NCBI RefSeq assembly: GCF_004804315.1
Contig: NZ_SRXX01000003.1
Span: forward strand, 186,001 to 250,000
Source of the DNA: Flagellimonas onchidii
GTDB lineage: Bacteria > Bacteroidota > Bacteroidia > Flavobacteriales > Flavobacteriaceae
Length of the DNA: 64,000 bases
Direction of reading: 5' to 3'
The notes beneath the pieces were generated by a model. The model was not told the origin of the DNA, ran no database searches, and saw only the letters and a list, made by a program, of their open reading frames with translations. The position numbers were made by a program, and so were the translations under genes. Shown piece after piece: positions 35,225 to 43,302 of this stretch. Within the stretch, counting starts at the first letter, position 1, and every line of letters begins with the position of its first letter.

Positions 35225-35664
35225 ATGGCCTTAATATTTGCCTTTAGACCACTGATGATTCCCAGAATGTTTTGAACTGTATCTTCTAGATAATATTTAA
35301 CGGCTAAGTGTGGGATTCTTATTGTCGTAAACCCGTTTTTAAATGAGTGCATGGCCTCTTCAAGATCGTTGATGGCTTGTTCATGGGTAATCATGTTATA
35401 ATCCTTGTCAATTTCGATATTGAGTTTTACCCTTGAAATGGCAATGTCAACAGACTTTTTACCATCCCACCATTCCAACATTGGATGAGCTCCCGCTTCT
35501 TTTAGGGCATAAAACAGTTGTATCGCCTCTAGCGGGGTATCATTGTTCAGGATTATTTGTTTGATAAGCCGGCTATGTCGTTCACATAAGGCGACGCCTA
35601 AAGATTCCATAGATGCATCATACTGCTCACGGCTGATTTTTTTTTCACAATCTTTACAAGTCAT
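35221..35664 (-). CDS. Small CxxC protein with DUF559-like endonuclease-fold region
   Basis: 147 aa. The N-terminus has a zinc-ribbon-like arrangement (CKDCEKK, later LCERHS). Residues about 67-135 read LEWWDGKKSVDIAISRVKLNIEID, then TTIRIPHLAV. This is the VDxxI-x(n)-hxIExD pattern and following RIP strand of DUF559/VSR-type PD-(D/E)xK folds, but the usual lysine or histidine after the second acidic residue is not clear. Nuclease activity is therefore not established; a nucleic-acid binding role is possible. It stands alone on its strand. Confidence 0.6.
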   Translation of the reverse strand: MTCKDCEKKISREQYDASMESLGVALCERHSRLIKQIILNNDTPLEAIQLFYALKEAGAHPMLEWWDGKKSVDIAISRVKLNIEIDKDYNMITHEQAINDLEEAMHSFKNGFTTIRIPHLAVKYYLEDTVQNILGIISGLKANIKAI

Positions 35665-35760
35665 GAGTATTAGGTCAAGTTTTGGTCAATATTTGATTTG
35701 GGACTATTATAACTTTAACAATTACATATTCGTATAAATAGTCGATGTAAAACACACCAC

Positions 35761-35796
35761 TTTTAGATGAAATACATTTTTTTAGATGAAATGCAT
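35761..35796. promoter_or_regulatory. 17-bp direct repeat upstream of the Nramp/pxp operon
   Basis: TTTTAGATGAAATACAT at 35761-35777 and TTTTAGATGAAATGCAT at 35780-35796, one mismatch, start-to-start 19 bp. Its place 50 bp before the first gene of the operon suits a regulator binding site. A weak -7-like TAACTTTC follows at about 35816. Confidence 0.45.
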
Positions 35797-35847
35797 GAAT
35801 TCTAACAAAACAAGTTAACTTTCGTGTGGTGAAAAGCTAAAAAATAT

Positions 35848-37044
35848 ATGTTTAAAAAAATTGGCCCTGGCGTGTTGGTGGCCGCTGCCTTTGTTGGTCC
35901 AGGAACCATTACAGTTTGTACTTTGGCTGGAGCTGATTTTGGATATGCGCTGCTGTGGGCGGTTATGCTGTCCATTTTGGCCACGATTGCGTTGCAGGAA
36001 ATGGCTGGTCGGATCGGAGTGGTAGCCCAAACAGGTTTGGTAGATGTCATTAAATCCCAACTCACACAACCCTGGATCAGAAATATTATAATAGGTATTG
36101 TGTTGGCTGCTATCCTGATAGGAAATGCAGCATATGAGGGAGGTAATATCGGAGGTGCCACACTTGGACTACAGGGTTTGTTCGGTGAAGGGTCTTTGAG
36201 TCAATTTTACCCATTGTTGATTGGTTCAATAGCTTTTGTACTATTATGGTTCAGTGGTTACAAGACGCTTGAAAAAGTATTTGTGGCATTGGTAGGGATT
36301 ATGGGGGTAAGTTTTGTGATAGCTGCTTTTATGACCAAGCCAGATGTAACAGAAATTATCAAGGGTATGTTTGTACCCACTTTACCCAGTGAAAGTTTAC
36401 TTACTGTTATAGCCTTGGTGGGTACAACAGTGGTACCTTATAATTTGTTTTTACATGCTTCATTGACAAAAGAAAAATGGTCCTCAGAATCGTCATTGAA
36501 AGATGCAAGATGGGATACCATAGTTTTCATTACTTTAGGTGGTCTTGTTTCTATGGCCATTTTGATAACGGCAGCCGCTGCGCAAATTCAAAATGTTGAA
36601 GGTGTAATGGACATGGCTATTGGGTTAAAACCTTTATTTGGAAGCCTCTCCTTATACTTTTTGGGAATAGGTCTACTTGCAGCAGGAGTTACCTCCGCTA
36701 TCACTGCTCCTTTGGCTGCAGCTTTTGTGGCCAGCAGCTGTTTTGGTTGGGATAATGGAATGAAAAATAAGAAATTCAAATTGGTATGGGCAATCGTTTT
36801 GACCCTTGGTGTTCTCTTTTTGTCCTTTGATATCACACCTATTCAGATTATTCAGTTTGCTCAGATTGCGAATGGTATTTTATTGCCGGTAATGGCCATC
36901 TTACTGCTTTGGGTTGTCAATAAAAAGAAGGTGATGGGGAAGCATATCAATTCAAAAGCTCAGAACATTGTTGGTTTTTTTATTGTTGGATTCTCCATTT
37001 TTCTTGGGGTGAAAAGTATTTTGAAGGTGATAGGATTGTTTTAA
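35848..37044 (+). CDS. Nramp-fold transporter lacking canonical metal ligands, linked to 5-oxoprolinase genes
   Basis: 398 aa, about 11 membrane spans. The Nramp order of segments is clear, but the TM1 metal motif DPGN is GPGT here (residues 17-20) and the TM6 motif AxxMPH is TTVVPYN (193-199). The metal-contacting Asp, Asn and Met are thus replaced, so transport of Mn/Fe as in MntH is unlikely. It starts the operon that continues 7 bp later with pxpA, pxpB and pxpC, which suggests import of 5-oxoproline (pyroglutamate) or a related compound; this is inference from context. Confidence 0.85.
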   Translation: MFKKIGPGVLVAAAFVGPGTITVCTLAGADFGYALLWAVMLSILATIALQEMAGRIGVVAQTGLVDVIKSQLTQPWIRNIIIGIVLAAILIGNAAYEGGNIGGATLGLQGLFGEGSLSQFYPLLIGSIAFVLLWFSGYKTLEKVFVALVGIMGVSFVIAAFMTKPDVTEIIKGMFVPTLPSESLLTVIALVGTTVVPYNLFLHASLTKEKWSSESSLKDARWDTIVFITLGGLVSMAILITAAAAQIQNVEGVMDMAIGLKPLFGSLSLYFLGIGLLAAGVTSAITAPLAAAFVASSCFGWDNGMKNKKFKLVWAIVLTLGVLFLSFDITPIQIIQFAQIANGILLPVMAILLLWVVNKKKVMGKHINSKAQNIVGFFIVGFSIFLGVKSILKVIGLF

Positions 37045-37051
37045 ACGGGCT

Positions 37052-37786
37052 ATGAATACAATTGATATTAACTGTGATGTAGGTGAGGGTGTAGGAAATG
37101 AGGAGCAATTGATGCCTCTCATAAATTCTTGTAACATAGCCTCTGGCGGTCATGCTGGAGATGTACATACCATGCTCGAAGTTGTACGATTGGCCAAGCA
37201 ACATAAGGTCAAAATAGGAGCACACCCTTCGTATCCAGATAGACTGAATTTCGGAAGAAAACCGATGTCAATTTCCATGCCGGAACTTCAAAAAAGTTTG
37301 AAGGATCAACTTCAGGCATTTCAATCTATTGTACATTCAGAAAACACCAAAATCCATCACATAAAGGCCCATGGAGCTTTGTACAATCAAATTGCAAGGG
37401 ATGAAGCTTTGGCCGAAGTTTATTTGGAAGCCTTACAGGATTATCAAAATAGGACATTTTTGTATGTACCATATAGATCAGCGATAGCTAAAATCGCACT
37501 AAGAAAAGGGTTCAGTGTTCGCTATGAGGCGTTTGGAGATAGAAATTATAACCCTGATTTAAGTTTAGTTTCCAGGCAGTTGGAAAATGCTTTGATACAT
37601 GCCCCCGAAAGGGTACTGCAGCACCTTTTACCCATTATAAAGGAAAATAGAGTTTTTACGGTTTCCGAAAAATATACAGAAATCAAGGCCGATACGGTTT
37701 GCATACATGGAGATACCTCTTCCGCATTACAAATATTGATGTATCTTTCCCAAGAATTACCCAAGCATGGGGTACAACTAGCCTAG
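37052..37786 (+). CDS. pxpA: 5-oxoprolinase subunit A
   Basis: 244 aa, LamB/YcsF family, same length as the Escherichia coli protein. The N-terminal signature is DINCDVGEGVGNEEQLMPLINSCNIASGGHAGD, and the motifs KIGAHPSYPD and IKAHGALYNQ are present. With PxpB and PxpC it hydrolyses 5-oxoproline to glutamate using ATP. Its stop codon overlaps the GTG start of pxpB by one base. Confidence 0.95.
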   Translation: MNTIDINCDVGEGVGNEEQLMPLINSCNIASGGHAGDVHTMLEVVRLAKQHKVKIGAHPSYPDRLNFGRKPMSISMPELQKSLKDQLQAFQSIVHSENTKIHHIKAHGALYNQIARDEALAEVYLEALQDYQNRTFLYVPYRSAIAKIALRKGFSVRYEAFGDRNYNPDLSLVSRQLENALIHAPERVLQHLLPIIKENRVFTVSEKYTEIKADTVCIHGDTSSALQILMYLSQELPKHGVQLA

Positions 37787-38520
37787 TGAAAGATTATTCC
37801 ATATCCATTCAACCTTTTGGTGAACGAGCAATTCTAATAGAATGGCCAAAAGAAGTGAGTGAATCAATTCTAAGGGATATTTTGACTTTCAGGGATAGTT
37901 TTAACAAACTTCGTCAGCCAGGTTGGGAAATGTCGATAGCCTATAATTCAATAACCCTGGTTAACAATCAAGAAGATGTGGATTTTGAAGAGGTCGAAAA
38001 GCAGATTTTGGACTGCTATGTATCAAAAAATGCTGGACAATTAAAAGAACAGCGTTTTCTTTGGCATATTCCTGTTTGCTATGAAGCCGAATTCGGAATT
38101 GATCTCAAGGATGTAGCTAAGGAACTCAAATTATCTCCTGAAGAACTGATTGGATTGCATACTTCACACGAATACCTAGTGTATGGAATAGGATTTTTAC
38201 CAGGCTTTATGTACTTGGGTGGACTACCGAAAACTTTGGAAATTCCACGACGAAAAGAACCAAGACTTGCGGTAGCTAAGGGAGCTGTAGGACTTGCAGG
38301 AAAACAGACAGGTATTTATCCACAGGATTCACCAGGGGGGTGGAATATAATCGGTAACTGCCCAATTCCCATTTTCGATTCCAGCAAAGAAAAACCCTGT
38401 TTTGTAAACGTTGGTGATAAAATCCAATTTTATCAGATATCCAAAGCAGCCTACGACCTGCATAAAATTGAAGCTGAAGTAGGAATTTTTAAACTAGAAA
38501 AAACTCCTTTAGATGCTTAA
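37786..38520 (+). CDS. pxpB: 5-oxoprolinase subunit B
   Basis: 244 aa from the GTG at 37786, one base inside the pxpA stop (TAGTG). The open frame extends further upstream but inside pxpA. AHS1/KipI-like domain: IQPFGERAILIEWP at the start, the conserved GIGFLPGFMYLGGLP, RLAVAKGAVGLAGKQTGIYPQDSPGGWNIIG. It forms the catalytic pair with PxpC, and its end overlaps pxpC by 8 bp. Confidence 0.95.
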   Translation: MKDYSISIQPFGERAILIEWPKEVSESILRDILTFRDSFNKLRQPGWEMSIAYNSITLVNNQEDVDFEEVEKQILDCYVSKNAGQLKEQRFLWHIPVCYEAEFGIDLKDVAKELKLSPEELIGLHTSHEYLVYGIGFLPGFMYLGGLPKTLEIPRRKEPRLAVAKGAVGLAGKQTGIYPQDSPGGWNIIGNCPIPIFDSSKEKPCFVNVGDKIQFYQISKAAYDLHKIEAEVGIFKLEKTPLDA

Positions 38521-39352
38521 AGTCTTGAAATCTGGTTTTTTTCTGTCGGTTCAGGATTTAGGGCGTTTAGGCCATCGCCACGTTGGGGTTCCTATTTCAG
38601 GTGTATTGGATACCATTGCGGTAAAAAGAGCCAATAAAATGCTGGAAAACGATCCTAGTGATTCAGTTTTGGAAATTACGATGACAGGGCCAACCCTGTT
38701 GTTTGAGGCAGATACCTATATATGTTTAGCAGGGGCTCAGATGTCGGCAACCTTGAACAATAAACCCATAGAAAATTATCAGGTAATCAAGGTGTCCAAA
38801 GGTGATATTTTATCTTATGGAAGATTGGAAAATGGTTTTCGAAATTATTTGGCCGTAAAGGGAGGTTTCAGAACCTCTGAGGTTTTGGGCAGTAGGTCAC
38901 AATATTTCCCGATTACCCCATCAAAATGTATTGCTGATGGAGAGGAAATACCTTTTGATGAAATCAAAGCATTTGATCCCAGTTTGACCGAGGTTAAAAT
39001 GAAGAAGTATTTTGAAACTGGAACTTTGGAAGTGCATAAAGGGCCCGAGTTTTCCATATTGACAGATAGGCAACTTGGTGAAGTTTTTTCGAAAACATTT
39101 ACAGTGTCAAAAGCGAATAATCGGATGGCCTATCAACTTTCTGAATTGATAGAAGGGCACAAACATTCTATGCTTACTTCTGGAACTCTTCCAGGTACAG
39201 TGCAATTTACACCAGCAGGAAGATTGATTATCTTAATGAAGGATGGACAGACCACTGGAGGTTACCCACGTATTTTACAACTTTCAGAAGAGTCCATTTG
39301 TGTTTTGGCACAGAAAAAATTTGGAGATTTCCTTTCGTTTAAGTTGTTATAA
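38513..39352 (+). CDS. pxpC: 5-oxoprolinase subunit C (biotin-dependent carboxylase-like domain)
   Basis: 279 aa, slightly short for the AHS2/KipA family but with the main blocks: VQDLGRLGHRHVGVPISGVLD, FLSV at the start, YLAVKGGF, GSRSQYFP, and the closing segment LPGTVQFTPAGRLIILMKDGQTTGGYPR. It completes the ATP-dependent 5-oxoprolinase and is the last gene of the operon. The convergent T9SS gene follows after 190 bp. Confidence 0.94.
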   Translation: MLKVLKSGFFLSVQDLGRLGHRHVGVPISGVLDTIAVKRANKMLENDPSDSVLEITMTGPTLLFEADTYICLAGAQMSATLNNKPIENYQVIKVSKGDILSYGRLENGFRNYLAVKGGFRTSEVLGSRSQYFPITPSKCIADGEEIPFDEIKAFDPSLTEVKMKKYFETGTLEVHKGPEFSILTDRQLGEVFSKTFTVSKANNRMAYQLSELIEGHKHSMLTSGTLPGTVQFTPAGRLIILMKDGQTTGGYPRILQLSEESICVLAQKKFGDFLSFKLL

Positions 39353-39489
39353 CCTTTACGCTTCTTCTTATTCATCCATACTTTACTTAAACGATTAAGC
39401 AGGTTACTGATATCATATACCACAATTGTTTGATGAAAAATAGTTGGCGAATCATAAAACATTACAAGATAGCTACTGATATAAATAAG

Positions 39490-39516
39490 AAACCCCAACC
39501 TTTAATAGTTGGGGCA
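39490..39516 (-). terminator. Hairpin downstream of the T9SS-exported protein gene
   Basis: CCCCAAC (39493-39499) pairs with GTTGGGG (39508-39514). Read on the minus strand it is followed by TTTCTTATTT, so it most likely terminates the leftward 1048-aa gene. Confidence 0.6.
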
Positions 39517-39542
39517 GATAGTTTATACAATATGAAAAAAGT

Positions 39543-42500
39543 TTACTCAATCACTACTTTTTTATTCAGTATTTCTTTTCCATTCTGTATTCCAATTAAG
39601 ATATATAACCCTTTGTTAAGACGACTTATATCAAAAGTTGTGGTTGCGTTTGACTTTAAATCTATACTCCTTTGCATCACTTGTTGTCCCGAAAGATTAA
39701 ATAAAGCAAAAGTTGCATTTCCTTCATGAGTTTTGCCATTGGTCAAATAGAAAATTGATTTGGCTGGATTTGGAAATATTCTCATGTCATTTTGATTTTG
39801 TCCTTCCTCGATCAATTCAAGGGCATCAGATATTCTAACTTTCAGACTAGATGCTCCACTAAAACCAGGTAGAGCATTGATTTCATTGGAATTCAAGGCC
39901 CTAGAGTAGATTCTTAAATCATCTAAGCTCCCTTCAGTTACTGCTCCCACAAAGCTTCTTCCCAATCCGCCTACATCCATTGTACCTGACCAAGAACCAG
40001 TACCTGTGGACACCCCATCAATGTAAATGGTCAGGTTTGAGCCGCTACGTGTGATTGCCACATGTGTCCAGGTATTGGCCGTCATAGTGGTATTTGATAT
40101 GACCACATCGGTAGCACCTGTCCATAGACGTCCTGCTCCATTATAAAAGTTAATGTCCTGTCCGTTATTGGCATTATCGGCTGCAACAATGCCATCTTGA
40201 TTGCCGATACCCGTGCTCAGGTTTACCCATGAAGCGATGGTAAAATCGCCACTTAGGTTCATATCCGAAATGTTGACCCAATCTCCTGTACCATCCAATG
40301 CAATGGCTCCATTAACCTTGCCCGAAGCATTCCATGTAGGGTTGCCCTGCAATGTACCTGTACGGTTGTTTCCAGAGGCATCGATTGCCGTGGTGCCACT
40401 GGTCTCATCAAATGTCCAATGGCCTTCTAAATTACTTGTAATGTCTGGTCCGGTTGTTGCAAACCCTGGCAATTCTTTTATTTCCCTACTGGTCAGGGCT
40501 CCTTCATAAATGCGGAAGTCATCCAATAAGCCTGAAAAACCAATGCCTGCAAAACTTCTGCCCAAAGCACCAACGGTAAGGGTCTCTGTCCATGCGCGCC
40601 TTCCTTTAGCTTCGCCATTAATATAAATGGTGATATCAGAGCCATCACGTACAAACGCCACATGGGTCCAGACATTAGCCGTTACCGAAGTATTGGAAAT
40701 GACCACATCCGAAGAGCCATTCCATAACCGTGGCGCTCCATTATAGAAATTGATATCTTGCCCAGTACGTGGATCATCTGCACTCATAAGCCCATCGAAC
40801 TGATTAATGCCCGCATTGAGCTTTACCCAAGCACTTATGGTAAATGCGTTTTCCAGATTAAAATCTGTAAGATTGATCCAATCGTTTGTTCCATCCAAAC
40901 TGATAGCGCCATTCACTCGGCCTGAGCTATTCCACGTAGGACCACCGACTAGTGTTCCATTACGATTGTTTCCAGATGCATCAGCTGCCGTAGTTCCCGA
41001 AGTTTCATCAAATGTCCAATGGCCTACCAATTTGGCCATAGGGATGGAATGTTGGTTCTCCCAATAGAAAAGTGCGGCTTTGCCACCATCCAAATCAAAA
41101 GTTGTTGTGTAGACACTTCCAGAAACACTTGTAAGTGCCACATTTTCCACATTACCTGTGGTAGTACTTACACGCTTTAACTGATCCACTGGATTGGTGC
41201 CAAAATCCATGGTCAATGTAATTCTTTGTCTTGTCAAATTTGCTTTCCCCTGAATGGTATCTTGAGCATATAATGGGTCTGTAGGGTGGTGACAGCAGCC
41301 ATTGGGCTTGGTCATCCCGTTAAAAATCATAAAATATCTGGCATTTTTGTTGTGTACAGGAGCCATGGTAACATTGGATGTATTGTCTATATCTTGAATG
41401 GGCTCAAAATAGGAAATAAACACATCCCCATCCAGATTATCATTTGTCGCCGGAGTAAGATTGTCTCCGGAAATATCCGTGATATAGGGGTCAAAATTGC
41501 TGTTCCAATCAGGAATTAAATTGGAGCGGTCATTATTGGTAGGTGCACCATCGTTCATATATTGTCCTAACTGTCCATAGTAAATTGCTCTGTTCTGCAA
41601 GCGAGACAAGTGAGGTGACAGGTTATTGATTTCCTTTGCCACTTTTGAATAGTACCAATACTGCGGTGTGGGGCCATTGGTTTGACTGGGAAAAAGCCAG
41701 GTACATTCACCAGCGGCATCTGTAACATCTACCCATCTGAAAAGGCTGCTCCATTTACCACCCATGACAAATGCAGAGTATGTATTACCGTAGATTTGTG
41801 ATTCTGAAAAAGTATATCCAGGAGCATCATTGCACCCACCTGAAGCTTGCTGCCCGGTGGTCGGTTTATATGCTCCTAAATATTGACCGAAGCTAATAGG
41901 ACTGCTACCTGTACCGTCATAACCTTCCATGGCCAACTTTCGATATTTTGCCAATTCTCCCATAGAGGGCAATGCCCCACCTGTTCTGTTAGTATTGGTT
42001 CTCCACCACCAATAGTTATCAAATGTCAACAGATCCGGTTTGGCCGTAACCAGATAATCCCTTAGTTGACCCTCACTCCATTGATCAACGTATTGATTAT
42101 TATGGACCAATATATTTGGATAATGGTTTCTGAAAACATCATACCAGTCCCGCCAGCGTCCTACTAAGGCGGTACTATATCCTTCTTCATCGCCAAATTG
42201 CATGGTTGTGATCTTTCCGTCATTGATTAGGTTCAGAATATTGGCATTGGAAGTTTGTCCAGGCGTGGGGTCATTGGGGTCTGTAGTGGAATAAGGTCCA
42301 TTTGTGATTTCTGTGGTATTGGGAGATCTATCCATTCTATCTCCATAAGGTGCAAAAATGATGCTATAAGGTGAACTAGGGTGACTGGAAAAAAAAGTGC
42401 TGTTATATCTTGGTGCCGCTGGTGCAGTAAAATTAAGATTGGTCCAGTTACTCCCCACAGGATAACCAGGATCTACTCCTGCTGTTTGAACGTCGTCATG

Positions 42501-42689
42501 GGTCCAAACCACGAGTTGAAGCCCTTTTTGAGCTATAACACGATTAGTTCGGGAGAGTTGGGCAAATGCATCATTGGCAAACAACATAAACCCAAAACCA
42601 AAAAGCCATAATTTTACAAAGGCACAGAATTCCTTTATTTGAATATGTGGACACTTACACTTTTTTTTAAATCTAGTAGTTCTTTTCAT
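39543..42689 (-). CDS. T9SS-exported protein: TIM-barrel-like N-domain, two LamG domains, type A sorting signal
   Basis: 1048 aa. A long N-terminus contains a signal peptide ending about residue 43 (DAFAQ). Residues about 55-540 form a glycosidase-like region with DGKITTMQFGDEEGYSTAL, LVHNNQYVDQW and LLTFDNYWWW; the family is not recognised. LamG-type jelly-roll repeats start about residues 550 and 751, each with VGHWTFDETSGTT or EGHWTFDETSGTT and long near-identical stretches. The C-terminal 80 residues (from about 968, MRIFPNPAKS to GKEILNKKVVIE) are the type IX secretion sorting domain. It is probably a secreted polysaccharide-active or polysaccharide-binding protein. Confidence 0.85.
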   Translation of the reverse strand: MKRTTRFKKKCKCPHIQIKEFCAFVKLWLFGFGFMLFANDAFAQLSRTNRVIAQKGLQLVVWTHDDVQTAGVDPGYPVGSNWTNLNFTAPAAPRYNSTFFSSHPSSPYSIIFAPYGDRMDRSPNTTEITNGPYSTTDPNDPTPGQTSNANILNLINDGKITTMQFGDEEGYSTALVGRWRDWYDVFRNHYPNILVHNNQYVDQWSEGQLRDYLVTAKPDLLTFDNYWWWRTNTNRTGGALPSMGELAKYRKLAMEGYDGTGSSPISFGQYLGAYKPTTGQQASGGCNDAPGYTFSESQIYGNTYSAFVMGGKWSSLFRWVDVTDAAGECTWLFPSQTNGPTPQYWYYSKVAKEINNLSPHLSRLQNRAIYYGQLGQYMNDGAPTNNDRSNLIPDWNSNFDPYITDISGDNLTPATNDNLDGDVFISYFEPIQDIDNTSNVTMAPVHNKNARYFMIFNGMTKPNGCCHHPTDPLYAQDTIQGKANLTRQRITLTMDFGTNPVDQLKRVSTTTGNVENVALTSVSGSVYTTTFDLDGGKAALFYWENQHSIPMAKLVGHWTFDETSGTTAADASGNNRNGTLVGGPTWNSSGRVNGAISLDGTNDWINLTDFNLENAFTISAWVKLNAGINQFDGLMSADDPRTGQDINFYNGAPRLWNGSSDVVISNTSVTANVWTHVAFVRDGSDITIYINGEAKGRRAWTETLTVGALGRSFAGIGFSGLLDDFRIYEGALTSREIKELPGFATTGPDITSNLEGHWTFDETSGTTAIDASGNNRTGTLQGNPTWNASGKVNGAIALDGTGDWVNISDMNLSGDFTIASWVNLSTGIGNQDGIVAADNANNGQDINFYNGAGRLWTGATDVVISNTTMTANTWTHVAITRSGSNLTIYIDGVSTGTGSWSGTMDVGGLGRSFVGAVTEGSLDDLRIYSRALNSNEINALPGFSGASSLKVRISDALELIEEGQNQNDMRIFPNPAKSIFYLTNGKTHEGNATFALFNLSGQQVMQRSIDLKSNATTTFDISRLNKGLYILIGIQNGKEILNKKVVIE

Positions 42690-42960
42690 AATTATTGATT
42701 TTCGATGTTTAAAATTTTTAGGTTTATCATTTATATACTTGTTTCATGGATGCTTTTACATCCTGATACATTTGTATGTGCTATCGATTCGAACTTGATT
42801 TTTTATTTTTTACCTAATAAAAATTCGCTGTGAATCTATAAAAATATTCTTATATTTTATTGTACGAAAAACTTAAAAATTTAGGGTGTTTCATACAAAA
42901 AAAGTGAGATAAATTTTGTAACTTCTTAACTATAAAGTCGTTTAATATTTTTCAAGGAAT

Positions 42961-42990
42961 TTGCAGCTAAAATATTTTTTCGTACTATTG
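42961..42990 (+). promoter_or_regulatory. Predicted promoter of the ilv leader
   Basis: TTG at 42961-42963 and TACTATTG at 42983-42990 (seven of eight against TAnnTTTG counting wildcard positions) are separated by 19 bp, the spacing expected for Bacteroidota housekeeping promoters. The start of transcription would fall close to 42996, the first base of the leader peptide ATG. The stretch from 42690 to 42960 is very AT-rich, contains no gene, and must also hold the promoter of the divergent T9SS gene. Confidence 0.55.
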
Positions 42991-42995
42991 ACCCC

Positions 42996-43052
42996 ATGAA
43001 AAGAAATAATGTAAACAATAACGTGGTCATTATTATTCCTGATAGGGAATGA
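42996..43052 (+). CDS. ilv leader peptide (attenuator)
   Basis: 18-codon open frame, MKRNNVNNNVVIIIPDRE, with Val at position 6 and an uninterrupted Val-Val-Ile-Ile-Ile at 10-14. It is followed directly by mutually exclusive helices and a terminator and lies 250 bp before ilvD. Five consecutive codons for the end products of the downstream pathway are the hallmark of leader peptides that sense charged tRNA-Val and tRNA-Ile. No leucine codon is present. Too short to be a functional protein. Confidence 0.82.
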   Translation: MKRNNVNNNVVIIIPDRE

Positions 43053-43091
43053 TACGGACTTGCTATTGACAAAGAAAAGCCTGTATCATTC
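43047..43091 (+). promoter_or_regulatory. ilv antiterminator helix
   Basis: GAATGATAC (43047-43055, overlapping the leader peptide stop TGA at 43050-43052) is perfectly complementary to GTATCATTC (43083-43091). That second strand is also part of the left arm of the terminator, so the two structures exclude each other. A ribosome stalled on the Val/Ile codons (43023-43037) leaves the first strand free; a ribosome that reaches the stop covers it. Confidence 0.75.
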
Positions 43092-43111
43092 GAACGATAC
43101 AGGCTTTTTTT
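43076..43111 (+). terminator. ilv attenuator terminator
   Basis: 12-bp stem (43076-43087 with 43096-43107, core AAGCCTGTATC/GATACAGGCTT), 8-nt loop, followed by a run of seven T (43105-43111). It lies between the leader peptide and ilvD with about 190 bp still to go, so its only use can be conditional termination. Confidence 0.85.
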
Positions 43112-43245
43112 ATGCCCTTGAAAATATTTGGATATGGGATTTTAAATTGATTTAAATATCTGATTAACAGGTAAATGCATAGATATTGTTTTGAATGACT
43201 TTAGAACCCCAAAAACTGTTAAAATAATTCAGTATTTGAAACATC

Positions 43246-43253
43246 TATCTTTG
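43246..43253 (+). promoter_or_regulatory. Possible second promoter of ilvD, after the attenuator
   Basis: TATCTTTG is a perfect TAnnTTTG match 50 bp before ilvD. No TTG is found at the proper distance upstream. If used, it would give attenuation-independent basal expression. Nothing else is seen in 43112-43302. Confidence 0.3.
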
Positions 43254-43302
43254 GATACCGTAGTAAATTCAATAGAATTTTAGAATTGAGATAAAACTAT
43301 TA

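Noticed and set aside
35848-37044. Calling the transporter MntH (Mn2+/Fe2+ uptake)
   Set aside because: The TM1 and TM6 metal-binding residues are replaced and the operon is for 5-oxoproline hydrolysis.
39430-39729. A 99-codon open frame on the + strand
   Set aside because: It runs into the antisense of the T9SS sorting domain and contains the terminator hairpin of that gene.
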